Source: Granulicella sp. dw_53 | GTDB taxonomy: Bacteria > Acidobacteriota > Terriglobia > Terriglobales > Acidobacteriaceae | Length of the DNA stretch: 64,000 nucleotides | NCBI RefSeq assembly: GCF_018449545.1 | Contig: NZ_JAAVUR010000010.1 | Span: forward strand, 1 to 64,000 | Direction of reading: 5' to 3' | Shown: piece by piece, positions 51,940-60,226 of the stretch | Layout of the letters: the number at the start of each line of letters is the position of its first letter | How positions within the stretch are numbered: position 1 is the first letter of the stretch | The notes under the pieces: model-generated | Told to the model about the DNA's origin: nothing | Seen by the model: only the letters and a program-made list of their open reading frames with translations | Database searches by the model: none | Translations under genes and position numbers: made by a program

Positions 51940-53046
51940 ATGCGTCTCAAGATTGCAGTCCTCGCCGGCGACGGCATCGGTCCCGAAGTTACCCACGAAG
52001 CCACCCAGATCCTCCGCGCTGTAGCCGAGCTCGGCGGCCATGACTTCACCTTCACCTCCGGCCTCATCGGCGGAGTCGCCATCACCGCCCACGACACCCC
52101 TCTCCCCCAGGCCACCCTCAACCTCGCGCTCGAGTCCGACGCCGTCCTCCTCGGCGCAGTCGGCGACAACAAGTTCAACGCCCTCCCCCCCGACAAGCGT
52201 CCCGAGTCCGGCCTCCTCCAGATCCGCCAGGCCCTCGGCGGCTTCGCCAACCTGCGCCCCTCGCTGGCCTTCAAAGCACTCGCCACCAGCTCTCCGCTCC
52301 GTCCCGAGGTCACCGCCGACGTCGATATCCTCTTCGTCCGCGAGCTCCTCGGCGGCCTCTACTTCGGCCAGCCGCGCTGGTGGAACAAAGACACCGGCGA
52401 AGCCATCAACACCATGCGTTACACCAAATCCGAAGTCGTCCGTGTCGCCCGCGTAGCCTTCGAGCTCGCCTCCAAGCGCCGCAAAAAGGTTACCTCCGTC
52501 GACAAGGCCAACGTCCTCGAGGTCTCGCAGCTCTGGCGCGCCACCGTCACCGAGGTCGCCAAAGATTACCCTGACGTCACCCTCGAGCACCAGCTCGTCG
52601 ACTCCATGGCCATGCACCTCATGAACATCCCCCGCAACTTCGACGTCGTCCTCACCGAGAACCTCTTCGGCGACATCCTCTCCGACGAGTCCGGCGTCAT
52701 CACCGGCTCCCTCGGCATGCTCCCCTCCGCCACCATCGGCGGAGCCGTCAACCTCTACGAGCCCGTCCATGGCTCCGCACCCGACATCGCGGGCACCGGC
52801 AAGGCCAACCCCCTCGGCGCAATCCTCACCGCCGCCATGATCCTCCGCCACTCCGCCAACCTGGAGACCGACGCCAAGGCCATCGAAACCGCCGTCCACA
52901 AAGTCCTCGACGCCGGTTACCGCACCCCAGACATCGCACAAACCGGCTCCACCAGCCAGATCGTCACCACCCCACAGATGGGCAAACTAGTCCACCAAGC
53001 CCTCGTAGAAAGCATCGACCGCCGCCAATCCATGCACGCCGTCTAA
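51940..53046 (+). CDS. leuB: 3-isopropylmalate dehydrogenase
   Basis: NAD-dependent oxidative decarboxylation of 3-isopropylmalate in leucine synthesis. The 368 residues carry AVLAGDGIGPEVTHEA, LLGAVGDNKF, the LeuB-specific RELLGGLYFGQPR, and the metal/substrate block NFDVVLTENLFGDILSDESG. The NAD region is HGSAPDIAGTGKANP. The start is ATG at 51940 with GAGG 7 nt upstream; the frame upstream of it overlaps leuA and is read-through. Spacing from leuA is 133 nt, which contains the shared upstream element. Confidence 0.94.
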   Translation: MRLKIAVLAGDGIGPEVTHEATQILRAVAELGGHDFTFTSGLIGGVAITAHDTPLPQATLNLALESDAVLLGAVGDNKFNALPPDKRPESGLLQIRQALGGFANLRPSLAFKALATSSPLRPEVTADVDILFVRELLGGLYFGQPRWWNKDTGEAINTMRYTKSEVVRVARVAFELASKRRKKVTSVDKANVLEVSQLWRATVTEVAKDYPDVTLEHQLVDSMAMHLMNIPRNFDVVLTENLFGDILSDESGVITGSLGMLPSATIGGAVNLYEPVHGSAPDIAGTGKANPLGAILTAAMILRHSANLETDAKAIETAVHKVLDAGYRTPDIAQTGSTSQIVTTPQMGKLVHQALVESIDRRQSMHAV

Positions 53047-53120
53047 ACCCAATACGCCTGCTAAGAACTAACGAATCATCGCTAGTTCTCAGCAGGTCCC
53101 AGCAATAAGTCCAGCAATAA

Positions 53121-53245
53121 ATTGTCATCCTGAGCGCAGGCGAAGCCAAGTCGAAGGACCTGCGGTTGCTTTTGTAGTTGCAGTTGCTTTTGTAGTTGTT
53201 AGTTTTACGCCGTCATCCTGAGCGAAGCGAAGGACCCCTGTATTT
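53121..53245. repeat. GTCATCCTGAGCG repeats, two copies, with TTGCTTTTG tracts
   Basis: Copy one (53121-53175) reads ATTGTCATCCTGAGCG and then GTCGAAGGACCTGCGGTTGC. Copy two (53208-53245) reads GCCGTCATCCTGAGCGAAGC then GAAGGACCCCTGTATTT. A degenerate tract of TTGCTTTTG and AGTTGCAG units lies between them. Related copies are at 55481, 62208 and 63107. Confidence 0.75.
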
Positions 53246-53280
53246 CGCTTTTGCAGTTGCATTCGCATTACAAAACAAAA

Positions 53281-54012
53281 ATGCGCCGCCACCTCCAACT
53301 CGCCACCCTCCTCACCCTCCTAGGCACAACACTGGCCCGCGCCCAGTTCCACATGCCCCAGCTCACCCACAAGCCCAAGGACACCCGCGAAGACCTCTCC
53401 TGGCTCGCCCCCTTCGCCGTCCCCGGGCCCGAGGGCCGAGCCTCCGAGCTCGTCCGCGACCCCCGCTTCAAGCCCTTCCTCCGCGACCACCTCACCGCCC
53501 CCCAGACCTTCTGGAACGACAACCAGCCCCTCCCCGAGACCGTCCTCGAGTTCCTCGGCACCCCACGTCAGGTCCTCCTCGACGACAACCGCTACCTCGC
53601 CGCCGACGGCTGCGTCCGCGCCTTCTGTCCCGCCCGCGGCCTGCTCTTCATCGACCTCGGCACCGCTCACCCCCTCGTCGTCTTCGCCGCCATCGACTGG
53701 GTCAAGGAAAACAAGACCACCGACCAGTCCGGCGCCGAGTACACCCTCTGGCTCTTCGCCAACCGCCCGCTCCGCACCGCCGCGGACGAGCCTGCCGCGG
53801 ACGAATCCAACACCGAAGCCAGCCACATCCCCGCGGCCTTGACCTCTGCCATCACCCGCTGGGCCGCTCAGCCCATTCCCGGCAGCTCTACCCGACAGAA
53901 CATCACCCACGCGATCCTCGTAGACCCGGACGGCACCCCTCACCAGATCTCGCCCGCCACCATCGGCGCGGCACCCAACACGCAGTCTTCAGAATTAAAG
54001 GTCACCCCATGA
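53281..54012 (+). CDS. Exported protein of unknown function, coupled to leuC
   Basis: A 243-residue protein I do not recognise. It has a signal peptide ([18 protein letters not shown]) and a mature part without membrane segments. Visible features are two Cys in [20 protein letters not shown], which could form a disulfide, Trp-rich patches ([22 protein letters not shown]), and an acidic Ala/Glu region ([12 protein letters not shown]). The ATG at 53281 is preferred to one at 53251. The stop overlaps leuC as ATGA, so the two are translated in tandem. A secreted protein in the middle of a cytoplasmic leucine operon is unexpected. Confidence 0.7.
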   Translation: MRRHLQLATLLTLLGTTLARAQFHMPQLTHKPKDTREDLSWLAPFAVPGPEGRASELVRDPRFKPFLRDHLTAPQTFWNDNQPLPETVLEFLGTPRQVLLDDNRYLAADGCVRAFCPARGLLFIDLGTAHPLVVFAAIDWVKENKTTDQSGAEYTLWLFANRPLRTAADEPAADESNTEASHIPAALTSAITRWAAQPIPGSSTRQNITHAILVDPDGTPHQISPATIGAAPNTQSSELKVTP

Positions 54013-55457
54013 ACACGACACCAAAGACCCTCTTCGAAAAAGTCTGGCAGCAGCACATCGTAGCCGAACCCGCAGGCGAGCCGTCGATCCTCTATATCGA
54101 CCTCCACCTCGTCCACGAGGTCACCAGTCCGCAGGCCTTCGACGGCCTCCGCATGGCCAATCGCAAGCTCCGCCGTCCCGACCGCACCGTCGCCACCGTC
54201 GACCACAACGTCCCCACCAGCAGTGTCGAGGACCGCCTCCACATCATCGACCAGATCGCCTCTAAGCAGATCGAGGCCCTGCGCAAGAACTGCGCAGACT
54301 TCGGCGTCGAGCTCTACGACGTCCAATCCCCCAATCAGGGCATCGTCCACATCATCGGACCCGAGCTCGGCCTCACCAAGCCCGGCATGACCATCGTCTG
54401 CGGCGACTCCCACACGTCCACCCACGGAGCCTTCGGAGCCCTCGCCTTCGGCATCGGCACCTCCGAAGTCGAACACGTCATGGCCACCCAGACTCTCCCC
54501 CAGGACAAGCCCAAGACCTTCCGCATCTCCATCGACGGCGACCTCCCCACCGGCGTCACCGCCAAAGACATCGTCCTCCACATCATCGGCGAGATAGGCA
54601 CCGCCGGAGCCACCGGCTACGTCGTCGAGTACGCCGGCTCCGCCATCCGCGCCCTCTCCATGGAAGGCCGCATGACCATCTGCAACATGAGCATCGAGGC
54701 CGGAGCCCGCGCCGGCATGATCGCCCCCGACGCCACCACCTTCGCCTACCTCATGGGCCGCCGCTTCAGCCCCCAGGGCGAATCCTGGGACCTCGCAGTC
54801 CAGCAATGGTCCACCCTCATCACCGACGAAGGCGCCACCTTCGACCGTGAGCTCCACATCAACGCCGCCGACATCACCCCCACCGTCTCCTGGGGCACCT
54901 CGCCCGGCATGGTCACCGGAGTCAAATCCACCGTTCCCCTGCCCAATCCAAACGCCAGTGAGGCCGACCAGAAGAACTTCGAGCGCGCCCTCGAGTATAT
55001 GGACCTCAAAGCCGGCACCCCCATCGAGCAGATCAACATCGATCGTGTCTTCCTCGGCTCCTGCACCAACGGCCGCATCGAAGACCTCCGCGCCGCCGCC
55101 CAGGTCGTCCGCGGCTACCACGTCGCCACCACCGTCCGCGCCATGGTCGTCCCCGGCTCCCAACACGTCAAAGCCCAGGCCGAACAAGAGGGCCTCGACC
55201 AGGTCTTCAAGACCGCGGGCTTCGACTGGCGCGAACCCGGCTGCAGCATGTGCCTCGGCATGAACCCCGACATCCTCGCCCCCGGCGAGCGCTGCGCCTC
55301 CACCAGCAACCGCAACTTCGAAGGCCGCCAGGGACGCGGAGGCCGCACCCATCTCGTCAGTCCCCAGATGGCGGCAGCAGCAGCCATCACCGGGCACTTC
55401 ACCGACATCCGCAACTGGAAGTTCAACTCCTCCAAAGAGGAGACAGGGAGCCACTAA
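54009..55457 (+). CDS. leuC: 3-isopropylmalate dehydratase, large subunit
   Basis: The [4Fe-4S] subunit of isopropylmalate isomerase, which with LeuD converts 2- to 3-isopropylmalate. The 482 residues show the three cluster Cys: one in [16 protein letters not shown] and two in [10 protein letters not shown]. Aconitase-family motifs [17 protein letters not shown] and [18 protein letters not shown] are intact. The start is ATG at 54009 (ATGA overlap with the preceding exported-protein gene). The longer open frame from 53196 is read-through. leuD follows after 113 nt that include a repeat copy. Confidence 0.95.
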   Translation: MNTTPKTLFEKVWQQHIVAEPAGEPSILYIDLHLVHEVTSPQAFDGLRMANRKLRRPDRTVATVDHNVPTSSVEDRLHIIDQIASKQIEALRKNCADFGVELYDVQSPNQGIVHIIGPELGLTKPGMTIVCGDSHTSTHGAFGALAFGIGTSEVEHVMATQTLPQDKPKTFRISIDGDLPTGVTAKDIVLHIIGEIGTAGATGYVVEYAGSAIRALSMEGRMTICNMSIEAGARAGMIAPDATTFAYLMGRRFSPQGESWDLAVQQWSTLITDEGATFDRELHINAADITPTVSWGTSPGMVTGVKSTVPLPNPNASEADQKNFERALEYMDLKAGTPIEQINIDRVFLGSCTNGRIEDLRAAAQVVRGYHVATTVRAMVVPGSQHVKAQAEQEGLDQVFKTAGFDWREPGCSMCLGMNPDILAPGERCASTSNRNFEGRQGRGGRTHLVSPQMAAAAAITGHFTDIRNWKFNSSKEETGSH

Positions 55458-55480
55458 CAGCTTTACGCAGTTGCTTGTTT

Positions 55481-55523
55481 TACGCCGTCATCCTGAACGA
55501 AGCGAAGGACCTCTGTATTTGCA
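55481..55523. repeat. GTCATCCTGAGCG repeat, third copy
   Basis: ACGCCGTCATCCTGAACGAA followed by GCGAAGGACCTCTGTATTTG, between leuC and leuD. It matches the copies at 53208 and 63107 with one or two changes. Confidence 0.7.
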
Positions 55524-55570
55524 CTTGCCGGCTAGCCCCTAATCCTTAGCCCCTAATCCCTGGAGCCCCA

Positions 55571-56209
55571 ATGATCGCGATCAACGTCCTTACCTCCAAC
55601 GCCGCACCGCTCGATATCTCCAACATCGACACCGACCAGATCATCCCTAAGCAGTTCCTCAAGCGCATCGAGCGCACCGGCTACGGCGAGTTCCTCTTCT
55701 TCGACTGGCGCCGCATCCAGGAAGGCCCCAACACCGGCGAGCCCAACACCGACTTCGTCCTCAACCAGCCCCAGTACGCTGGAGCCGAGATCCTCATCGC
55801 CGGCAAGAACTTCGGCTGCGGCAGCTCCCGCGAGCACGCCGCCTGGGCCCTCACCGACTTCGGCTTCCTCGCCGTCATCGCCCCTAGCTTCGCCGACATC
55901 TTCTACTCCAACGCCGGCAAGAACGGCATGATCCTCGTCCGCCTCTCCGAGTCCGAGGTCGAGACCCTCACCCACCGCAGCACCACCAACCCGGCCCACA
56001 AGATCACCATCAACCTCGAAGCCCAGACCGTCACCGACGACCAGGGCTTCAGCGCCCGCTTCGAGATCGATCCATTCCGCAAATACTGCCTCCTCAACGG
56101 ACTCGACGACATCGGCCTTACCCTCCGCCACGAATCCGAGCTCGACTCCTACGAGTCCAAACACGACACCGAGTTCTGGCTCAAACCCCGTAGCACCGAG
56201 GCCGCCTGA
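55571..56209 (+). CDS. leuD: 3-isopropylmalate dehydratase, small subunit
   Basis: Swivelling-domain partner of LeuC. The 212 residues include NIDTDQIIPKQFLK, the catalytic-site loop GKNFGCGSSREHAAWAL and SFADIFYSNAGKNG, all conserved in LeuD. DPFRKYCLLNGLDDIGLTL closes the domain. The 5-nt gap to the next plus-strand gene suggests continued transcription. Confidence 0.95.
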   Translation: MIAINVLTSNAAPLDISNIDTDQIIPKQFLKRIERTGYGEFLFFDWRRIQEGPNTGEPNTDFVLNQPQYAGAEILIAGKNFGCGSSREHAAWALTDFGFLAVIAPSFADIFYSNAGKNGMILVRLSESEVETLTHRSTTNPAHKITINLEAQTVTDDQGFSARFEIDPFRKYCLLNGLDDIGLTLRHESELDSYESKHDTEFWLKPRSTEAA

Positions 56210-56214
56210 CCGAC

Positions 56215-56718
56215 ATGAACCGCCTCGAGAACATCCGCCGCAGCTTCCGTCCCGACTCCATCACCACGCTCTTCGTGGGCGAGTCGGCACCGCACGGCGG
56301 TACGTTCTTCTACACCCAAAACAGCGGACTCTACCGCGAGATGCAGAAAGCATTCCAGGGCACGGAGCACTTCCTCGAAGACTTCAAACAGAACGGCTTC
56401 TACCTGGACGACCTGGTCCCCGAACCCGTCAACCAACTCGAAAACAAACCCCGCACAGCTCTCTGCAGAGAATCCATCTCCTCCTTCGTGGAGAGACTGA
56501 AAGACTACAAACCACAGGCCATCGTCATCCTGCTCATGTCGATAAAACCAATGGTCCTGAAAGCAATGCACGAAGCAGGCCTCTCCTACGAGCCATACTG
56601 CACCCCCTATCCCGGCTTCGGAAATCAGCCCCGCTTTCACCTTGCGATGGCAAAGATCATTCCCCATCTCCCCATCGCAAGCCCAGTAAACAGACACAAG
56701 AAGCTCCGAACCGCATAA
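56215..56718 (+). CDS. Uncharacterised protein resembling uracil-DNA-glycosylase fold
   Basis: A 167-residue soluble protein. TTLFVGESAPHGGTFFY resembles the first motif (GEXP) of uracil-DNA glycosylase superfamily members. PQAIVILLMSIKPMVLKAM looks like the central strand-helix, and PYPGFGNQPRFHLAM is placed like the second DNA-contact loop but lacks the usual HPS. Catalysis is therefore doubtful. It is located 5 nt after leuD, in the same direction, with an SD (GACC, weak) only. The fold assignment is by eye and tentative. A role in leucine synthesis is not suggested by the sequence. Confidence 0.55.
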   Translation: MNRLENIRRSFRPDSITTLFVGESAPHGGTFFYTQNSGLYREMQKAFQGTEHFLEDFKQNGFYLDDLVPEPVNQLENKPRTALCRESISSFVERLKDYKPQAIVILLMSIKPMVLKAMHEAGLSYEPYCTPYPGFGNQPRFHLAMAKIIPHLPIASPVNRHKKLRTA

Positions 56719-56776
56719 CCCGAATCCGAACACCAGCACCACCTTTGCAAGACCTATCCCAAGGAGATCGGATTCA

Positions 56777-57421
56777 ATGAACGAACCGACGAATAGCAAT
56801 GGCGAGAAATACAGCATGCCTTCTCGGAAGAATTCGGATAGTTGCCTCCGTACTATCGTCACTTGTACTCAATATTTGTCCCTAACCACGGCACTATCGA
56901 TGGTACCCCTGCTTGGTGCCCAGACGGTCAGTCCCGCACCTCTACCTGCTCAGCTAAAAACTGCACAAACCATCCTTGTTGCAAATGCGGGAGGGTTTAA
57001 CAATGACTACAGCAGTCAGGCATACTCTAGCTTTTATCGGTCACTCGAAGCATGGAACCACTACCATCTCACAACAACTCCAAACGAGGCCGAACTTGCT
57101 TTGGAGCTCTTTGTCGATAGTCTCAGTGACACGATGAAGGGTGATTCTTGGGACCAGTACTTTTTGCGACTTAACATACGCGATGTAAAAACGCACATCG
57201 TCCTCTGGTCCCTCTCTGAACCCGTAGATCGGGCCATGTTAGAAAAGTCTTTCTTTAAAAATATTGATAAATCGGCTGCAGCCCTTACTAAAGATCTTCA
57301 GTCACTCGTGGCGGAAACATCGATACCTGCGAGTACTGTTATATCCCCACAACCAAAAACCCCAACGGTTCCGGCAACAACAAATCAGAAAAAGACGCGA
57401 TTTTCGCAGAAAGTCGAATAA
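56777..57421 (+). CDS. Exported protein, tandem paralogue 1
   Basis: A 214-residue protein of unknown function. An export signal is likely within residues 25-49 (YLSLTTALSMVPLLGAQ). The mature domain has LPAQLKTAQTILVANAGG, SSQAYSSFYRSLEAWN, NEAELALELFVDS and LRLNIRDVKTHIVLWSLSEPVD. The same sequence of motifs recurs in the next gene. The tail is Pro/Thr-rich and ends KTRFSQKVE. The DNA is visibly more AT-rich than leuD or ilvD. The start is ATG at 56777 with AAGGAG upstream; an ATG at 56816 is possible. Confidence 0.72.
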   Translation: MNEPTNSNGEKYSMPSRKNSDSCLRTIVTCTQYLSLTTALSMVPLLGAQTVSPAPLPAQLKTAQTILVANAGGFNNDYSSQAYSSFYRSLEAWNHYHLTTTPNEAELALELFVDSLSDTMKGDSWDQYFLRLNIRDVKTHIVLWSLSEPVDRAMLEKSFFKNIDKSAAALTKDLQSLVAETSIPASTVISPQPKTPTVPATTNQKKTRFSQKVE

Positions 57422-57431
57422 CTAGAACGAT

Positions 57432-57989
57432 ATGGTTAATCTAAAAGAACCCTTCGGCTCTCATCCCGAGCGCATTAAGCGCGCCGCCATAGGCGTGCTG
57501 GGAATCGGACTACTGTTGCTGGCAGCTGATCCGCTTCCCGCGCAAGTACCTGCCGCAGTTCCGCTCCCCACGCAATTTGCTACAGCGCAAACTGCGTTCG
57601 TCGTTAACGCTGGTGGCCCGGATAACTTTCTTAGCCAGATCGCATACAAGAGTCTTTGTCAGGCATTCATCAACGGCAAGCATCTCCAGCTGACCGCCCG
57701 TCCCGCCGATGCGGAGCTTTCTTTGGAACTTACGACCGCTCAAGGCAGCAAGACGACTCTCACAACGCATCAAGCGGTGCTGCAACTAAATATTCGTGAC
57801 ATCAAGACGCAGAACTTGATCTGGTCGTTCACTGAACCTGTGGACTCCATCGCCAATCCGCTGCCGAGCGACTTTGCCGCAGCGGCCACAAAGCTCGTTG
57901 CCGACTTCAACATCCTCCAAACCGGCAAACTCCTCAACGAACCGCCCGCCCCAAAGACCCGCTTCTCACAGGAAAGCCATCAACAATGA
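57432..57989 (+). CDS. Exported protein, tandem paralogue 2
   Basis: A 185-residue relative of the preceding gene: LPTQFATAQTAFVVNAGG, SQIAYKSLCQAFINGKHLQL, DAELSLELTT, LQLNIRDIKTQNLIWSFTEPVD, and the ending KTRFSQESHQQ. Signal peptide: AIGVLGIGLLLLAADPLPAQ. Its stop overlaps the ilvD start (ATGA), so translation is coupled to a branched-chain biosynthesis enzyme, just as the exported protein before leuC is. Function not recognised; an acidobacteria-specific family is likely. Confidence 0.72.
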   Translation: MVNLKEPFGSHPERIKRAAIGVLGIGLLLLAADPLPAQVPAAVPLPTQFATAQTAFVVNAGGPDNFLSQIAYKSLCQAFINGKHLQLTARPADAELSLELTTAQGSKTTLTTHQAVLQLNIRDIKTQNLIWSFTEPVDSIANPLPSDFAAAATKLVADFNILQTGKLLNEPPAPKTRFSQESHQQ

Positions 57990-59701
57990 TTAACCCGAAG
58001 AAATACTCGATCCCCCTCACCGAAGGCCCCAGCCGCGCTGCTGCCCGCTCCTACCTCCGTGGCGTAGGCTTCAGCAAAGAAGACCTGCACAAGCCCATCA
58101 TCGGCGTCGCCAACACCTGGACCGAGATCGGACCCTGCAACTTCCACCTCCGCGACGTAGCCGCCGCCGTCAAGCAAGGCATCCGCGACGCCGGAGGCAC
58201 CCCCATGGAGTTCAACACTGTCACCATCTCCGACGGAATCACCATGGGCACCGAGGGCATGAAGGCCTCGCTCATCTCCCGCGAAGTCATCGCCGACTCC
58301 ATCGAGCTCGTCGCCCGCGGCAACCTCTTCGACGGCATCGTCTGCATCGCCGGCTGCGACAAGAACATGCCCGGCACCATCATGGGCATGGCCCGCCTCG
58401 ACATCCCCGGCATCATGCTCTACGGCGGCTCCATCGCCCCCGGCATCCTCAAGCAGCCCGACGGCTCCTCCAAAGAGATCACCATCCTTCAGGTCTTCGA
58501 AGGCATGGGCTCCCACTCCGCCGGCAAGATCAACGACGAGCAGCTCGAAGCCCTCGAAGCCGCCGCCTGTCCCGGCCCCGGAGCCTGCGGAGGCCAGTTC
58601 ACCGCCAACACCATGGCCATGGCCGGCGAGTTCCTCGGCATCTCGCCCTTCAACCTCACCGGCGTGCCCGCCATGTCCTCAGAAAAAGCCGAGGCCAGCC
58701 GCGAAGCCGGCCGCATGATCATGGACCTCTGCAGACGCGACGTCCGCCCCTCCAAGATCCTCACCAAGCAGGCCCTCGAGAACGCCATCGTCGCCGTCTG
58801 CGCCTCCGGCGGCAGCACCAACGCCGTCCTCCACCTCATCGCCATCGCCAGCGAGCTCGGCATCAAGCTCAACCCCGACAGCCACGGCCCCGCCTCCGAG
58901 ATGGACATCTTCGACCAGATCAGCAACCGCACCCCCTTCATCTGCGACCTCTCCCCCGGCGGCAAGTACGCCGCCAAGGACTACCAGGAGGCCGGCGGCT
59001 CCCGCGTCCTCGCCAAGCGCCTCATCGACGCCAACCTCATCGACGGCTCCCAGATCACCGTCTCCGGCCGCACCATCGCCGAAGAGGCCGCCCTCGCCGT
59101 CGAGACCCCCAACCAGCCCGTCATCCACACCCTCGACAAGCCCCTCAAGGCCACCGGCGGCCTCGTCATCCTCAAGGGCAACCTCGCCCCCGAGGGCTGC
59201 GTCATCAAGGTCGCCGGCCACGAGCGCCTCTTCCACCAGGGCCCCGCTCGCGTCTTCGACTCCGAAGACGCCTGCCACGCCGCCGTCGAAGCCGGCCAGA
59301 TCAACCCCTCCGACGTCCTCGTCATCCGCTACGAAGGCCCCCGCGGAGGTCCCGGCATGCGCGAGATGCTCGCCGTCACCGCCGCCATCAAGGGCATCCC
59401 CGAACTCTCCGAAACCGTCGCCCTCCTAACCGACGGCCGCTTCTCCGGAGCCACCCGTGGCCTCATGGCCGGCCACGTCGCCCCCGAAGCCCAGCTCGGA
59501 GGCCCCATCGCCGCCGTCCGTGAAGGCGACACCATCACCTTCGACATCCCCAACCGCGAACTCCGCCTCGAACTCCCCGACGAAGAGATCGCCGACCGCC
59601 TCGAATCCTGGCTAGCCCCCGCCCCCCGCTACAAACGCGGAGTCTTCGCCAAATACGCCGCCACCGTAAGCAGCGCCAGCGAAGGAGCAGTAACCACCTA
59701 G
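57986..59701 (+). CDS. ilvD: Dihydroxy-acid dehydratase
   Basis: Fe-S dehydratase that makes 2-oxoisovalerate and 2-oxo-3-methylvalerate for valine, leucine and isoleucine. The 571 residues carry the cluster cysteines in IAGCDKNMPGTIMG and PGPGACGGQFTANTMA, an upstream Cys in IGPCNFHL, and the family signatures SGGSTNAVLHLIAIA and LTDGRFSGATRGLMAGHVAPEA. It is translationally coupled to the upstream paralogue pair. The codon usage is strongly GC-rich, in contrast to those small genes. Confidence 0.95.
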   Translation: MINPKKYSIPLTEGPSRAAARSYLRGVGFSKEDLHKPIIGVANTWTEIGPCNFHLRDVAAAVKQGIRDAGGTPMEFNTVTISDGITMGTEGMKASLISREVIADSIELVARGNLFDGIVCIAGCDKNMPGTIMGMARLDIPGIMLYGGSIAPGILKQPDGSSKEITILQVFEGMGSHSAGKINDEQLEALEAAACPGPGACGGQFTANTMAMAGEFLGISPFNLTGVPAMSSEKAEASREAGRMIMDLCRRDVRPSKILTKQALENAIVAVCASGGSTNAVLHLIAIASELGIKLNPDSHGPASEMDIFDQISNRTPFICDLSPGGKYAAKDYQEAGGSRVLAKRLIDANLIDGSQITVSGRTIAEEAALAVETPNQPVIHTLDKPLKATGGLVILKGNLAPEGCVIKVAGHERLFHQGPARVFDSEDACHAAVEAGQINPSDVLVIRYEGPRGGPGMREMLAVTAAIKGIPELSETVALLTDGRFSGATRGLMAGHVAPEAQLGGPIAAVREGDTITFDIPNRELRLELPDEEIADRLESWLAPAPRYKRGVFAKYAATVSSASEGAVTT

Positions 59702-59775
59702 CTTTCGTCACGGCACGGTTCTTGTCATGCCGCAACCGCTACCAGTACGACAGGGCTTTAGCCCTTGAGGCTCTA

Positions 59776-60138
59776 ATGGGAATCTTCGACAAACTCTTCG
59801 GCAAAGGCGAGCCATCTGACTCTCTTCGAGTACAGCCGAAACAAGCTGTCCTCGTTCATCTCAACGGCTCTGATCTCGACCAATCCATCTACGACGAGAA
59901 TGACTTGTCGACGATCGAAGATCTTCTCATTGCCAAATTAGATGGTACTGGTCTTGGTGAGTTCGACGGCAATGAGGTAGGAAATTACGAAGCAATACTT
60001 TATCTCTATGGCGATGACGCAGAAAAACTATTCGACCGGGTTGAACCCGTCCTGCGCGGTTACCCTCTTTGTCAAAAAGCAAAAGTAATCATCCGGCAAG
60101 GAGAGCCTGGAGCAGTTCAGCGCGAAGTAACCCTGTAA
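59776..60138 (+). CDS. Conserved small acidic protein, unknown function
   Basis: A 120-residue soluble protein: GIFDKLFGKGEPSDSL at the start, then QAVLVHLNGSDLDQSIYDEN, LIAKLDGTGLGEFDGNEV, and AILYLYGDDAEKLFDRVEPVL. It resembles a family of short proteins with a ferredoxin-like alternation of strands and helices. Such proteins occur scattered in many bacteria, sometimes as immunity or polymorphic-toxin partners. No toxin gene is next to it. It is inserted between ilvD and ilvB and is less GC-rich than both. The ATG at 59776 is chosen over upstream read-through. Confidence 0.68.
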   Translation: MGIFDKLFGKGEPSDSLRVQPKQAVLVHLNGSDLDQSIYDENDLSTIEDLLIAKLDGTGLGEFDGNEVGNYEAILYLYGDDAEKLFDRVEPVLRGYPLCQKAKVIIRQGEPGAVQREVTL

Positions 60139-60164
60139 ACAAAGCAATCCGCCTTTATCGGTCT

Positions 60165-60190
60165 AATCCGTTTTATCGGTGTTAAGCAGT
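60165..60190 (+). repeat. Upstream element shared by ilvB and leuB
   Basis: AATCCGTTTTATCGGTGTTA followed by AGCAGT, 37 nt before the ilvB start. It is closely similar to the element 42 nt before leuB (51862-51898). A further half-like copy (AATCCGCCTTTATCGG) sits directly upstream at 60146. Confidence 0.6.
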
Positions 60191-60226
60191 CAGCAAGAAG
60201 CAGCAAGCGCCCCCAAGGAGCACCCT

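Noticed and set aside
53940..55454. 504-codon open frame antisense to leuC
   Set aside because: Glycine/valine/aspartate-rich translation typical of the reverse frame of GC-rich genes; leuC on the other strand is certain.
60139..60226. T-box or leucine attenuator before ilvB or leuA
   Set aside because: No leader peptide rich in Leu/Val/Ile codons and no T-box sequence could be found.
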